Positions 15,639 through 24,353 of a stretch of DNA of 33,130 nt are shown here, in pieces. Origin of the DNA: Halobellus captivus (GTDB lineage Archaea; Halobacteriota; Halobacteria; Halobacteriales; Haloferacaceae); NCBI RefSeq assembly GCF_003697845.1, contig NZ_RDQE01000018.1, positions 1 through 33,130 on the forward strand, in the 5' to 3' direction. Within the stretch, counting starts at the first letter, position 1, and each line of letters starts with the position of its first letter. Position numbers and translations under genes: made by a program. The notes beneath the pieces were generated by a model. The model ran no database searches, was not told the origin of the DNA, and was given only the letters and a program-made list of their open reading frames with translations.

Positions 15639-17684
15639 CTAGCTCGATTCGAATATCTCTGTGTCGCTGAAGTCTCTAAATCGCCTAAACTCGATCCGTT
15701 CCATCGGCAGATCTTCATCCTCCATCTGTTGCTTGAGTTCGTTCTTGACTGACTCGTTCGGACAGACGACCCAGACCTCATCGAGGCCACGGTCAAGGCG
15801 TTGTTTCGCATGCTCAATTTCCCGGTCGTTGGTACCCATTGCGACCTCGACCGCGATCTCTTTCTCATCCATGTAGACGTAGACGTCGGCGTCGAAGAGT
15901 TCGACCTTCGCGGTCCATCCGGCGAGTTCGAACACGTCACGGATCTGGTGCTGCCAGTACCGGTGGATAATCCCGCCACGGCCACGGTGTTCGATGTCTT
16001 GATCGAGTTCGTCCTCGACGTAGCTGCGGCCACGGTCAGTCAGTTCCAGCAGTTTATGATGTTCTGTTCCTTGGGTGAGGGTCCGTTCTCTTACAAGCTC
16101 GGCGTCGACGAGTTCGGTCTTCACCTGGTTCGCCTTGTAGTCGTTAGCGAACCGTTCGTACCTGTCGGTCAATGACGTGAACGGATTGTCGATGACATCC
16201 TTGAGGAGCTGGACCGCTTCATCGGACAGATCGATATCGGTGCCAGAATCACGGGGATCATCGGTCTCAGTCGGTTCGTTTTCCTTGTCCGATTCGTTCC
16301 CTACCGTCTGGCGGAAGGCGGCGGTGGTCTGACGTGGTGTGTACGGCAGCATGCTCCAGATCTCTGCCTGTAACCCGCGCAGCAGTGAGTCGAATATCGT
16401 CTTTTCCACGTCGACGTGTGTCAGGTCGACGGGGACAGGATCTCGGTTACCGACCTGGACCACGGCCTCCCCGGTATCGAACGACCGGGCGATATCGGCC
16501 TGACGTTCAGACAGGTTCATCGACTGGACCATCCCTTGGAACTGCTTTTCATCCCCGGTCGGCAACAGAATCTTGGTGTACGTGTTGGCCTTGATCGAGT
16601 CCGTCAATTTGGTGGCCTCCTGATCCGCCACCACCAGCCCCTCACCGAACTCCCGCATCTTGGCGGTCAACTCATCGATGGCCGGGATACCGGCAGCGTC
16701 CTGTCGCTCCTTGTAGACACTGAACACCCGTTTACCCTCATCTAGGAAAAAGAGGTGCCTGAGCCCGCCGCCACGGTGGTTCTGGGCAAGCCGGTACTCA
16801 TAGACGTAGGCGAACAGGATCTCCATCAGGAAGTTTTGCAGGTCACGTCCCAGCCCATCGAATTCGAACACGACCTTCCGTGAGAGGAGATCATCGATTG
16901 GGTGGCCCTGGCTGCAGTCGAAGACAGCCCCGGCGGTCAGGGTCATCGCTTCTAACCGGTTGTGGACGGTGTCACGATAATCGGCCTGCTTCCGCACATA
17001 ATTGATCTTTGCCTGTTCTAACAGCACCTGTAGGTCGTGGAGACTGGGATACGGCTCGGTGACTGCATCGAACAGATCGTAAAGGTCGTACAGCTCGATG
17101 ATCTGTTTCATCAAGTAGTTCTTCGACCCGGAGAGCAACGCGGTGGCGTGCCCGAAGATCTCGCTGAACACCTGTGCCCACCGCCGTGGCGGCACACCGG
17201 GCGGTGGCCGCAACGGGTTGAACCGGAACTCCTGCCACGGGAGTACAAGGACTGACGGATCGCGGTGGATCAGATGTCGGTAATCCTGTTTCAGGTCAAA
17301 GCTCCAGAACGGGACCGGTACCTGGTCCATCATATTGTAGAACAATGTCGTCTTCCCCGACCCGGACTGCCCCACCGTCAATAGGTGCTGGACAAAATCC
17401 TCTGGAGAAAGCACGACCTCGTGACCGTCACCGGTGGATCCAAGTGTGACCCCGGATGACGCTGTCTTTGGATCGCTCTCGGTCGCGAACGGGTGTGCTT
17501 GGTCTCGGATCGCTACCGTGGTCAGTATTTGGACTGCCCGGCGGTTGAATACGGGATCGACCCGTACTGCGGCCTGTTGGAGCAGCTGTTGGATCCGTTC
17601 ATTGTCAAGTAACTCATGCCGCTCCGCGAGCTGGACCAGGTCCTGGAGACCGGGTGAATGATTTCTGTTTCGGTCTGACCGCAC
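15639..17684 (-). CDS. HerA/TraG-type ATPase with nuclease-like C-terminal domain
   Basis: A 681-residue protein with a HerA/VirB4-like motor domain: Walker A GQSGSGKTT (105-113), the RecA-fold strand VPFWSFDLKQDY, and Walker B HLFFLDEGKR (310-319). A winged-helix-like segment follows (about 490-560, DNPFTSLTDRYERFANDYKA). The last 108 residues resemble a PD-(D/E)XK/Holliday-resolvase fold (ELFDADVYVYMDEKEIAVEV, with acidic residues at about 600 and 613), although the usual lysine is not evident. Related proteins are common on haloarchaeal plasmids as presumed DNA-transfer pumps; HerA-nuclease pairs also occur in defence. The start is GTG at 17684. No other type IV secretion component is in the window. 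Confidence 0.8.
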   Translation of the reverse strand: MRSDRNRNHSPGLQDLVQLAERHELLDNERIQQLLQQAAVRVDPVFNRRAVQILTTVAIRDQAHPFATESDPKTASSGVTLGSTGDGHEVVLSPEDFVQHLLTVGQSGSGKTTLFYNMMDQVPVPFWSFDLKQDYRHLIHRDPSVLVLPWQEFRFNPLRPPPGVPPRRWAQVFSEIFGHATALLSGSKNYLMKQIIELYDLYDLFDAVTEPYPSLHDLQVLLEQAKINYVRKQADYRDTVHNRLEAMTLTAGAVFDCSQGHPIDDLLSRKVVFEFDGLGRDLQNFLMEILFAYVYEYRLAQNHRGGGLRHLFFLDEGKRVFSVYKERQDAAGIPAIDELTAKMREFGEGLVVADQEATKLTDSIKANTYTKILLPTGDEKQFQGMVQSMNLSERQADIARSFDTGEAVVQVGNRDPVPVDLTHVDVEKTIFDSLLRGLQAEIWSMLPYTPRQTTAAFRQTVGNESDKENEPTETDDPRDSGTDIDLSDEAVQLLKDVIDNPFTSLTDRYERFANDYKANQVKTELVDAELVRERTLTQGTEHHKLLELTDRGRSYVEDELDQDIEHRGRGGIIHRYWQHQIRDVFELAGWTAKVELFDADVYVYMDEKEIAVEVAMGTNDREIEHAKQRLDRGLDEVWVVCPNESVKNELKQQMEDEDLPMERIEFRRFRDFSDTEIFESS

Positions 17685-17764
17685 CGGTACTAACCAAGAT
17701 GGACAGTGGCTCTTTCCAGCTGAACGCTACGGCAGGGTTCGCTTGGAGGCGATTCCCTCGTCGG

Positions 17765-18244
17765 TCACTTGAACAGGTCGTCGGTATCAAGCGAACCAGC
17801 GTCGTGCTCGTACTCACTTATGCGTGATTGGACTGTGTCGTAGAACTGTTTGAAATAGGCGTCTGTCGTCGGTACAGAGAGGTCGACGGCCTCGTACGGT
17901 GTATCGATCGAGTACCGGTCATCGTGGGACTGATCGAACTTGAGGTGGAGCGTGGCATCGTCCTTGACCAAGTCATACGCGTCGTAGTCATCGGGGAGAG
18001 TGGAGAAGACGGTACCTGGGAGGTTTCGCTTGTAGTACTCCAATTCGTGGTCAGTGTAGCACGTCATCGAATACAGGTTCTCTACGTCTTGTGCGAGATC
18101 GGCGTAGGTGTCCTCCGCGATCTCTAGGGTGATGGTTTCCTCGTATCTGGTGAAGATGCTGTCCAACTCGTCAAAGGCATCATCGACGGGGCTGCTCGTA
18201 ACGGTGGCTCGGATATCGTCCGGGTCAGGCTCGTCCACGTCCAT
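17765..18244 (-). CDS. Acidic protein of unknown function
   Basis: A 159-residue, very acidic protein that I do not recognise. It has mixed alpha/beta composition with many aromatic residues (ENLYSMTCYTDHELEYYKRN, AYFKQFYDTV) and no catalytic signature or membrane segment. The ATG at 18244 and the stop are clear. It lies 80 nt upstream of the HerA-type gene on the same strand, so the two may be one operon, making it a candidate accessory subunit of the HerA motor. Confidence 0.65.
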   Translation of the reverse strand: MDVDEPDPDDIRATVTSSPVDDAFDELDSIFTRYEETITLEIAEDTYADLAQDVENLYSMTCYTDHELEYYKRNLPGTVFSTLPDDYDAYDLVKDDATLHLKFDQSHDDRYSIDTPYEAVDLSVPTTDAYFKQFYDTVQSRISEYEHDAGSLDTDDLFK

Positions 18245-18356
18245 ACTGCGATATCACTCGAAGCGAGACTTTGTCTCTTTGGCCGTACGCTGTGGTTCTG
18301 TTGCCCTGTCGTATAGACCCGTTTCGTACAGGGAGACGTACCATCGCTCGAACGGG

Positions 18357-18365
18357 ATTTTTATA
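18357..18365 (+). promoter_or_regulatory. TATA box for the GIY-YIG gene
   Basis: GATTTTTATAGAC lies about 33 nt before the ATG at 18397, again without a ribosome-binding site, consistent with a leaderless transcript. The 150-nt gap is shared with the divergent acidic gene ending its upstream region at 18245. Confidence 0.45.
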
Positions 18366-18396
18366 GACTGGCTGAGATAGTCTCTTCTCGTGACCA

Positions 18397-18921
18397 ATGG
18401 ATCTGAGTTCAATCCCGACCGATGCCGGCGTCTACTGTATGTTCGATCTCGACGATACGCCAGCATACGCAGGTCAAACCAGTAATCTCCGCAGCCGACT
18501 CCGCCAACATTTCGTCCGGCAGGACTCGAGTGTCTCGAGCTACGGCCGACTCGATCCTTGGGACATTGCCACAGTCGCCTGGTGGACGACGGAGCAAACT
18601 GACCACGCAGAACAGGATTTGCTGGCGGATTTCAAACCGTATCTGAACTTTGCCGCCGAAAGCGAATCCGAGGCCCCGCAAGGAGCGATCGATACCGGAA
18701 CGCCGGATGGTACCTTCGCACTCATGTCCGAGGATGAACAGGCGTTCCGTCGTCAGCCCTACAACCGGGTCAAGCAGAAAATCGAGCACATCAACCGGAT
18801 GGTGGACAAGATCAAATACGCGAACCACAGTGACGATACTCGGCGAACCCTGTATGAACACAAACGGATCTTAGAACAGAACCTCCAGGAATTCCTCGGA
18901 GTTGAGGACCTCGATCACTGA
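18397..18921 (+). CDS. GIY-YIG nuclease-domain protein
   Basis: A 174-residue protein. The N-terminal 85 residues form a GIY-YIG module: GVY at 11-13, AYAGQTSNLRSRLRQH (23-38, the YIG-equivalent YAG plus the conserved Arg), and the metal-binding Glu in HAEQDLLADFKPYLN (E71, closing Asn 83). The C-terminal half is a linker plus a coiled-coil-like helix (QKIEHINRMVDKIKYANHSD). GIY-YIG enzymes nick or cut DNA in homing, repair and restriction. It converges on the GHKL gene, with 26 nt between the stops, beside a DNA-modification locus. A restriction or repair role is plausible but not shown. Confidence 0.8.
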   Translation: MDLSSIPTDAGVYCMFDLDDTPAYAGQTSNLRSRLRQHFVRQDSSVSSYGRLDPWDIATVAWWTTEQTDHAEQDLLADFKPYLNFAAESESEAPQGAIDTGTPDGTFALMSEDEQAFRRQPYNRVKQKIEHINRMVDKIKYANHSDDTRRTLYEHKRILEQNLQEFLGVEDLDH

Positions 18922-18947
18922 AACTGGGATCCTGTTCCTGCGGAAGC

Positions 18948-20477
18948 CTACACCTTATCCGCTAATTCGAGCACGGGGATCGTTTTCGCATCCCCTTCAC
19001 CATACGTCACTGTGTTGTTGCTGAAATCAAAGCGGATGGGTTCCCCGAGATAGGACGCTCGCTCGATTTTGGTCAGGGCGTCCAGGTCGCCAAGCTTCCA
19101 GCAGATGAACTGGTCGATATGGGTCAGCGGTGTCTCATCCTCGAAGAAATCACTGAGCTTGACCTGTAACGCCGCGTTCTGGTAGCCCTCATTGGTGTTG
19201 ACGATGGCATTGACCTCTTCATCTAGCCGGAAGTCCGCTATCTCGACGGTCTCCGGTGAGCCATTCGCGCTGTACCGTTCTAACGCTGCGATGACCTCGG
19301 CCGGGTTCGAGGGGGACAGACCACCCTGCTCTTTGGTCTTAGTCAGGCGTTCTTGTAGCGAGGTTTCCTGGGTCTGGACGCTTCGTTTTTTGTCTTCGAG
19401 TTTGCGGCGGGCGATGTAGTCGTTGTACCACGTGTCCTGGCACACCTTGGTCATGAACCGTTCCAGTTCATCCGTGATAGCCTGATAGACGTCACCGGAT
19501 TTGTTCCGTATCTTCTCCCTGTTGGCGGAGAGTTCGAGGTCCTGGCAGTTTGCGATGAAGAAGAAATGGAAGAACTCGTTGTCCGCACCGATGGCATCGT
19601 TGTAGCGTTCGACCTTGATGTGGTCTTTCGCCAGCCAGATACCGAACTGGGCAGAGTGTTTGCCATAGGTCGGGAGGTCATTCCGTGCCTCTTTCCCACC
19701 GACCATACCCACGACCTCGATGGTAAGTTCCCGGCCATCGTCCAGGGTGACTGTTAGTTCACGCGGTGGGAAGTGTTTACACATCCGCTCTGCGACGAAC
19801 TCACCGTCAGGATCGAGGTTTTCTTCCGGGAATTCTAGCTTGTTGGACGTCTCGATATTTTCACGCGTATCGTCGATATGTGGGGACAGCGTGACCTCGA
19901 TATCGAATTCGTGGAAGTCATCATCGAAGTGCCAGGCAGTCGAGCCCCCGATTGTCTTCCATTTGATGTAGTGTTCGATCTTGTTGTAGGTGAGCTGTTC
20001 AGGGTCAAATCCTTGGCCGGCTCGGAAGCCGTGGACCTCGATCCGGGTACCCGAGGTCTCATCTGTCTCCTCTGTATCGACGGAGTAGGTTGGGAGCTCT
20101 CGGTCGTTCAGTGTCTCCCACGGCTGGTCCATCACCGAAACGATCTGTGTACCGTCTTGCACGGTCTCGACACGGATTTTGTCGCTTTTGTAGTAGATCT
20201 TGGTACCGTGGCCCTTGTATCCGATCGCGTCGTGCTTGTTGGAGTTCCCAAGATCGAAAAACGATGCCAGGTCCTGTTCGTCCATTCCGTGGCCGTTGTC
20301 TTCGATGATGAGGGTGTTCCTGCCCTCCTCATCTTGTTTGATCTCGATATCGACCCAGGTGGCTTCTGCGTCGTAGGAATTCGACAGTGCCTCTCGAATG
20401 ACTTCCAACGGATCCTCGAAGTCGCTTGCAATCTCGATGAACTCGTTGACCTCGTTGACTTGCGGTGTTTTATGCAT
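18948..20477 (-). CDS. GHKL (Hsp90/MutL/MORC-type) ATPase coupled to the TGT gene
   Basis: A 509-residue protein with a Bergerat ATP-binding fold: N-box REALSNSYDAEA (E29, N33), G1 box IEDNGHGMD (59-66), and lid G2 box GYKGHGTK (86-93). The transducer-like region keeps a conserved basic stretch LELSANREKIRNK. The remaining about 170 residues are helical, then a C-terminal alpha/beta domain. It lacks MutL endonuclease motifs and is not a histidine kinase. I chose the ATG at 20477 because it overlaps the stop of the upstream TGT gene (ATGCATAA), implying translational coupling; starts at 20492, 20495 and 20522 would lie deeper in that gene. An ATP-dependent clamp or chaperone for DNA modification is possible. 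Confidence 0.8.
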   Translation of the reverse strand: MHKTPQVNEVNEFIEIASDFEDPLEVIREALSNSYDAEATWVDIEIKQDEEGRNTLIIEDNGHGMDEQDLASFFDLGNSNKHDAIGYKGHGTKIYYKSDKIRVETVQDGTQIVSVMDQPWETLNDRELPTYSVDTEETDETSGTRIEVHGFRAGQGFDPEQLTYNKIEHYIKWKTIGGSTAWHFDDDFHEFDIEVTLSPHIDDTRENIETSNKLEFPEENLDPDGEFVAERMCKHFPPRELTVTLDDGRELTIEVVGMVGGKEARNDLPTYGKHSAQFGIWLAKDHIKVERYNDAIGADNEFFHFFFIANCQDLELSANREKIRNKSGDVYQAITDELERFMTKVCQDTWYNDYIARRKLEDKKRSVQTQETSLQERLTKTKEQGGLSPSNPAEVIAALERYSANGSPETVEIADFRLDEEVNAIVNTNEGYQNAALQVKLSDFFEDETPLTHIDQFICWKLGDLDALTKIERASYLGEPIRFDFSNNTVTYGEGDAKTIPVLELADKV

Positions 20478-21723
20478 AGCTTGTTTCTCCATCATCGTCG
20501 AAGTATGGCTTGATTCGTTCATTGATCAGCTTGTAGGCGAACTTGCGGAAGCCTTTCTGGTCCTTGACGGCCTCTTCAAGATACGTAGCGATCTGATCCT
20601 CGTCGGCTTCGGCGATTAGCTGGCGGAATTGGCGTAGCTCTCGTTGCTGGATCGCCAGGTTGTGGGCTGCGACAGAGCCTAGGATGTCTTTCTGATATAG
20701 GTCATCCAGCCTGTTCCGCATCCGGTCGCGGTGCAGTCCGTCATTACAGATCCGGCAGTCACAGGCATGGAGGTCTGCTTCCTCGACCGGAACGGTCTCG
20801 AACAGGTTGACACAGTACTTGCCGTTCACTGCCTGGTGGAGATAGGAGGCTGAATCGAAGGAGTCAGCCCCGACCGCGACCAGTAACGGCATCGCGTTCC
20901 CCGAGATACCGAACACGTGGAGCGGCAGGTCGTTGTATCCGCGTTGCTGCATCTCCCGTCGACAGTCAGAGACTGCCTCGATCAGGACCTCGACGTTGTC
21001 CTTGCGCGGGACGAGGCTTCCCAGTCCAATCCCGTCGAAGACTTCATCGATCGGTTGGCCCAGCTCATCCTCGATAGCGTCGAAGGACCGTTCAAGCATA
21101 GCCTCGTAATATCCGTGAACGGTCACATAACACGCACCGTCGACCTCGTCTCGGCGTTCTGCGAGCCGACCAGCGTTGGCAGCGGTCTTTTCCATCTTCT
21201 CGAGCCGTTCTTCGAACTCGTCGTCCGGATGGATCGGGTGATCAAGGTTGACGACGATATCTGGTCCGAGATCTAGCTGCATGTCCAACGCCTTGTCCTG
21301 GTCGATGTCCTTCTTGAAGTCCTCGCCTTCCAGCTCACCGTCCTGTTTCAGGATCTTATAGCCGCCCGAGTCAGCGAAGATCATACCGTCGTAGTCGCTG
21401 AACTTGTCCCACTCGCGAATCTCGTTACCGAGGTACTCCTCGAGTTTCTTCTCCCTGATCCCGTAGTCCGTCAGGGAGGAGATCGAGGTCATAACGCCGT
21501 GGAAGAGATCGCTGTAGTCTTCATCACCGGTGGTCGGTGGATGGTTGACAATGAACTCCTTGACCGTCCTGTGGATCCCACCGCCGAACAGGGCCGGTTC
21601 GTTACCGCCTCCGTAGAAATTGACGACAGGGAACAGGTGAGGCGTCTCCAGTGTTCTGTCGTTGATCTGGAGCTGGCCTCGTCGTGCCTCCCCTGCCTCA
21701 GCGATAACGTCGAACGACACCAT
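20470..21723 (-). CDS. TGT-superfamily enzyme, DpdA-like (first copy)
   Basis: A 417-residue TIM-barrel protein of the tRNA-guanine transglycosylase superfamily, which swaps guanine for a 7-deazaguanine base. Catalytic features are retained: ADSGGYKIL (D118, general acid/base), VVNLDHP (D161, base recognition), GADSFDSASY (D290, equivalent of the nucleophilic Asp) and the structural zinc site C321-x-C323-x2-C326 with H354. It lacks the PUA domain of haloarchaeal archaeosine tRNA transglycosylase, which favours DNA as substrate, as in bacterial DpdA. It sits between a DUF6884-type gene (TGA, one base, then ATG) and the GHKL ATPase (8-nt overlap). A GTG at 21732 is an alternative start. Confidence 0.85.
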   Translation of the reverse strand: MVSFDVIAEAGEARRGQLQINDRTLETPHLFPVVNFYGGGNEPALFGGGIHRTVKEFIVNHPPTTGDEDYSDLFHGVMTSISSLTDYGIREKKLEEYLGNEIREWDKFSDYDGMIFADSGGYKILKQDGELEGEDFKKDIDQDKALDMQLDLGPDIVVNLDHPIHPDDEFEERLEKMEKTAANAGRLAERRDEVDGACYVTVHGYYEAMLERSFDAIEDELGQPIDEVFDGIGLGSLVPRKDNVEVLIEAVSDCRREMQQRGYNDLPLHVFGISGNAMPLLVAVGADSFDSASYLHQAVNGKYCVNLFETVPVEEADLHACDCRICNDGLHRDRMRNRLDDLYQKDILGSVAAHNLAIQQRELRQFRQLIAEADEDQIATYLEEAVKDQKGFRKFAYKLINERIKPYFDDDGETSYA

Positions 21724-21724
21724 G

Positions 21725-22186
21725 TCAGTCACCGTGTACTGGGAATGACTGGCCGGTCGAGACCAGATGCTTCAGCTGTTTGCCTTTCATCCCGATGCCA
21801 CAGCCCTCGATATAGTCGACAGGGACATCAACAGCGCCCTCGAGACCATCAACAGCAGGCAAGTAATCCTTCCCCAGATTGATCCATACGTTCTCGTATC
21901 CCTCTCGGGTTACGTGACTTGCGATTGTGTTGACGACTTCATCATTGAGTTCCTCGGCCCGTTCTGTGTCCATCCGCTGGTCATAATACCCAATCTCCTC
22001 GTCAGGTTCGACAACACCATGCTTCGCTGATATAATTATGATGTCAAGTCCGGGTCGGAACTGGCCCGCGCGCAGCGCCTTATTGATGATCCTGAAGAAG
22101 TAACCATCGTACAAATCGAGGGCAGGCACGGCTGTCTCGACGTTTTGCTTTGTAGCCGAGCATGACTGAATGAGTAGAGATGCCAT
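21725..22186 (-). CDS. DUF6884/YaaA-like protein, ArcS-core-related
   Basis: A 153-residue alpha/beta protein opening SLLIQSCSATKQ and carrying IIIISAKHGVVEPDEEIGYY, the C-S-x-x-K and S-A-K-H-G-[LV] signatures of the DUF6884/YaaA-like group. The same order of elements (PCSQEK, then LSGLYGPVPEA) occurs in the ArcS core at the end of the second TGT-type protein here. I therefore infer that it acts on the base installed by its neighbour, for example amidation or glycosidic-bond chemistry. It is the first gene of a tightly packed operon with the TGT/DpdA-like and GHKL genes. The ATG at 22186 is unambiguous. The biochemical activity is unproven. Confidence 0.7.
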   Translation of the reverse strand: MASLLIQSCSATKQNVETAVPALDLYDGYFFRIINKALRAGQFRPGLDIIIISAKHGVVEPDEEIGYYDQRMDTERAEELNDEVVNTIASHVTREGYENVWINLGKDYLPAVDGLEGAVDVPVDYIEGCGIGMKGKQLKHLVSTGQSFPVHGD

Positions 22187-22291
22187 GGGTTTCCTTGATC
22201 AAGGGAGCAGACCGAGACCTAATGAAAGTATCGGAGAACAGAGGGAGAACCCCCGACGGTCTCCATCGATTCCGGTGACGATGCGTCCGCT

Positions 22292-24211
22292 CTAGCTCAT
22301 CGACGTGTCAAATCGGTCGACGAGTTCGTCGATGTTTTCGCCTCTGAAGTGCTCGGTCAACTGGAGTGCACGCGGCTCGGATGGATATATCTCACCACGA
22401 CCGTACCGGGTGAACGCTTCCTCGATGGCCTTGCGGTACGCCTTGCTGGTCGTGTAGGCGAGGATGTGATCAAACTGCTCACCGTACTGGTCCAGATACT
22501 TGGCCAGGCGGTTCGCAACGAGGTCAACTTGGTCCTCGTCTGCAGTGGTGAGGACGTATTCGTAGCTCATCACCGGTTCTACCGTTTCCTGTGCTTCGGG
22601 TACAGGTCCGTACAGTCCTGAGAGAGAAATCTTGTGGTAGCTTTCCTCGTACTCGGTGAGTCGGGAGATGACGGCTTGGTGTGTGCGGGAGTCGGAGTAC
22701 GGTTTCTCTTGGCTGCACGGCAGAATCAGCAGTACTGATGCATCACTGGGTGGCTGGTAGCTGTCGTACTGGAGAATATCGAAGTCGTTTGGCCCGTGTT
22801 TCAACGAGATGGTCCGTTTCTCCTCCTGCTCATCGTCGATATCGTCGTAGAAGCTGGAGAGTTTGGTCTGGAAGGTTTCTGTGTCCGGCCCGGCCACAAG
22901 TGCCTCGTAGCCAAGGTCAGCAAGCTGTTCACGGAGTTCCGGGTTGTGGAGCTGTGCCCGGTTCAACCCTTTCTCGACGATGTTTTTGCCCTGGGCGAAG
23001 TCAGCGACCAGTTCGAGCAGTCCATCGTTGTCGATAGCGTCGCGGACGTCCTGCATCTGGCGGCTGTATAGTTCGAAATTGTGGTGAGCAATTTGGGCGT
23101 AGTACTCGCTTTTGAAATGAGTGCCGTGCTCGCCTTCGATTGGTTTGTACTTGACATCGGATTCCAACAGGGCATGCCGCATATCATCGATATAGATGTC
23201 TTGGCACGCCTGACAGCTACACCAGTTGTCCCAGTCCTCGATTTGATCCAGCTTCGTGCGTTTCCACGTCTTTGGATGGATGAAGCTCTTGTTGCGGGCG
23301 GCTTTGAGGTAGTTCGCTGAATCGAAGGTATCGACACCGAGCAATGCGAGGAGCGGACACAGTCGGCCGCTGATACCGAAGACGTGAAGCGCGATATCGT
23401 CGTAGCGGTCCTCGGGTATCGCGTCTTTCGCACCTTGGACGATATCGACGAGGACATCGGGAGAATTACTGAGCGGGACGAGTGACCCGAGTGCGAACCC
23501 TTCGAAGGCTTCATCGAGTTCGTCCGCCCGGTCCAGGAACCGGCTGACGTACCAGTGGACATCCTCGTAGCTGTGACCGTGAATCGCCACGTAGACGGAC
23601 GGAGTTTCCTCTAAATCCCATTCATCCAGTTTTTCGGGGTCATTGAGCATCTGCAGGCACTCGACTGCGTTGTCGATGCTCTTTTTCATCCGTTCCGTGG
23701 CTTCGTCCTGGTTCAGGTTTTGTGGAATCGGGAAGTCCAGTGTGGCGATGATGTCAGCCCCGTAGTCCAGCTGGAGTTCCAAGATGCTCTCTGGGTTTGT
23801 GTAGATGCCCCAGTCGTTCTCACTGCCACCTTCTTCCGGTGGCTGGCCGAACGTGGTCGAGTTCATCAGCTTGAATCCGCCAGAGTCCACAAACAGCGGC
23901 TGGTCGAACCCGGGTTCCACATCGCTTTCCTCGAAATGTTGTTTGAGCGGCTTCTCACGCCAGTCCGCCAGGTTGTCCGGAGTGAGATTGTAGTCCAGGA
24001 ACGTCATCGTCTGGAACATGATTCCCTGGACACTGTCGCTCTCGAAGAGATACCGGCGGGCGTACCGCCAAATTCCACCTGATTTTGGCGTGGTTCCTCC
24101 GATAATGTTCGCAACAGGGAGAAGCGCAGGGGTCTGAATCTGGCCCGCAGGCGTGTCTATAACGCCTCGGCGACCATATTCATCCTTTTCGAGCGTCCTG
24201 AATGCAGACAT
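22292..24211 (-). CDS. TGT/DpdA-like enzyme fused to ArcS core domain (second copy)
   Basis: A 639-residue two-module protein. Residues 1-400 are an apparently active TGT barrel: FVDSGGFKLM (D109), IATLDFPIP (D159), GVDTFDSANY (D297, nucleophile position), and zinc ligands CSCQAC (331-336) with H376 or H377. Residues 490-639 are an ArcS/DUF5591-like core with PCSQEKPYSDSRTH (498-511), an exact match to the archaeosine-synthase signature PCx3KPYx2Sx2H. No PUA domain follows. Chromosomal ArcS has a degenerate TGT domain, so an active barrel fused to this core is unusual. It could insert PreQ0 and convert it to archaeosine-type base in one protein. I chose ATG 24211 (MSAFRTLEKDEYG); it is divergent from queD. 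Confidence 0.85.
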   Translation of the reverse strand: MSAFRTLEKDEYGRRGVIDTPAGQIQTPALLPVANIIGGTTPKSGGIWRYARRYLFESDSVQGIMFQTMTFLDYNLTPDNLADWREKPLKQHFEESDVEPGFDQPLFVDSGGFKLMNSTTFGQPPEEGGSENDWGIYTNPESILELQLDYGADIIATLDFPIPQNLNQDEATERMKKSIDNAVECLQMLNDPEKLDEWDLEETPSVYVAIHGHSYEDVHWYVSRFLDRADELDEAFEGFALGSLVPLSNSPDVLVDIVQGAKDAIPEDRYDDIALHVFGISGRLCPLLALLGVDTFDSANYLKAARNKSFIHPKTWKRTKLDQIEDWDNWCSCQACQDIYIDDMRHALLESDVKYKPIEGEHGTHFKSEYYAQIAHHNFELYSRQMQDVRDAIDNDGLLELVADFAQGKNIVEKGLNRAQLHNPELREQLADLGYEALVAGPDTETFQTKLSSFYDDIDDEQEEKRTISLKHGPNDFDILQYDSYQPPSDASVLLILPCSQEKPYSDSRTHQAVISRLTEYEESYHKISLSGLYGPVPEAQETVEPVMSYEYVLTTADEDQVDLVANRLAKYLDQYGEQFDHILAYTTSKAYRKAIEEAFTRYGRGEIYPSEPRALQLTEHFRGENIDELVDRFDTSMS

Positions 24212-24353
24212 TAAATACCTGTGTAGTACTTCTGTGTGAGACCTCAATTAACCCTCCGCTCTCCTAACTGTCATATCCTGAACCAATATGCCTGGGAGGG
24301 GCTACCTTCAGCGAGTGGTTCAAGTTTAAGTATGACCCAAGTAATCTCTGAGT
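24212..24353. promoter_or_regulatory. Divergent promoter region between the TGT-ArcS fusion and queDEC
   Basis: On the plus strand AGTTTAAGTA (24323-24332) is a TATA-like box about 26 nt before the queD ATG. On the minus strand GTTAATTGAG (24243-24252) is a candidate box for the fusion gene. The shared 142-nt gap would allow joint control of precursor synthesis and base insertion. Confidence 0.5.

Noticed and set aside
15639..17684. Calling the HerA-type protein a proven conjugation pump
   Set aside because: No relaxase, VirB6 or pilus-like gene is visible in the window, so transfer is only one option.
18254..18466. A 70-codon minus-strand frame starting inside the GIY-YIG gene
   Set aside because: It overlaps the better-supported GIY-YIG start and its TATA box, and its Arg/Ser-rich N-terminus is not convincing.
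20470..24211. Reading both TGT proteins as tRNA archaeosine transglycosylases
   Set aside because: They lack PUA domains, occur as two divergent copies on an integrative element, and are grouped with queDEC and ATPase genes. DNA is the more likely substrate, although the sequence alone does not exclude tRNA.
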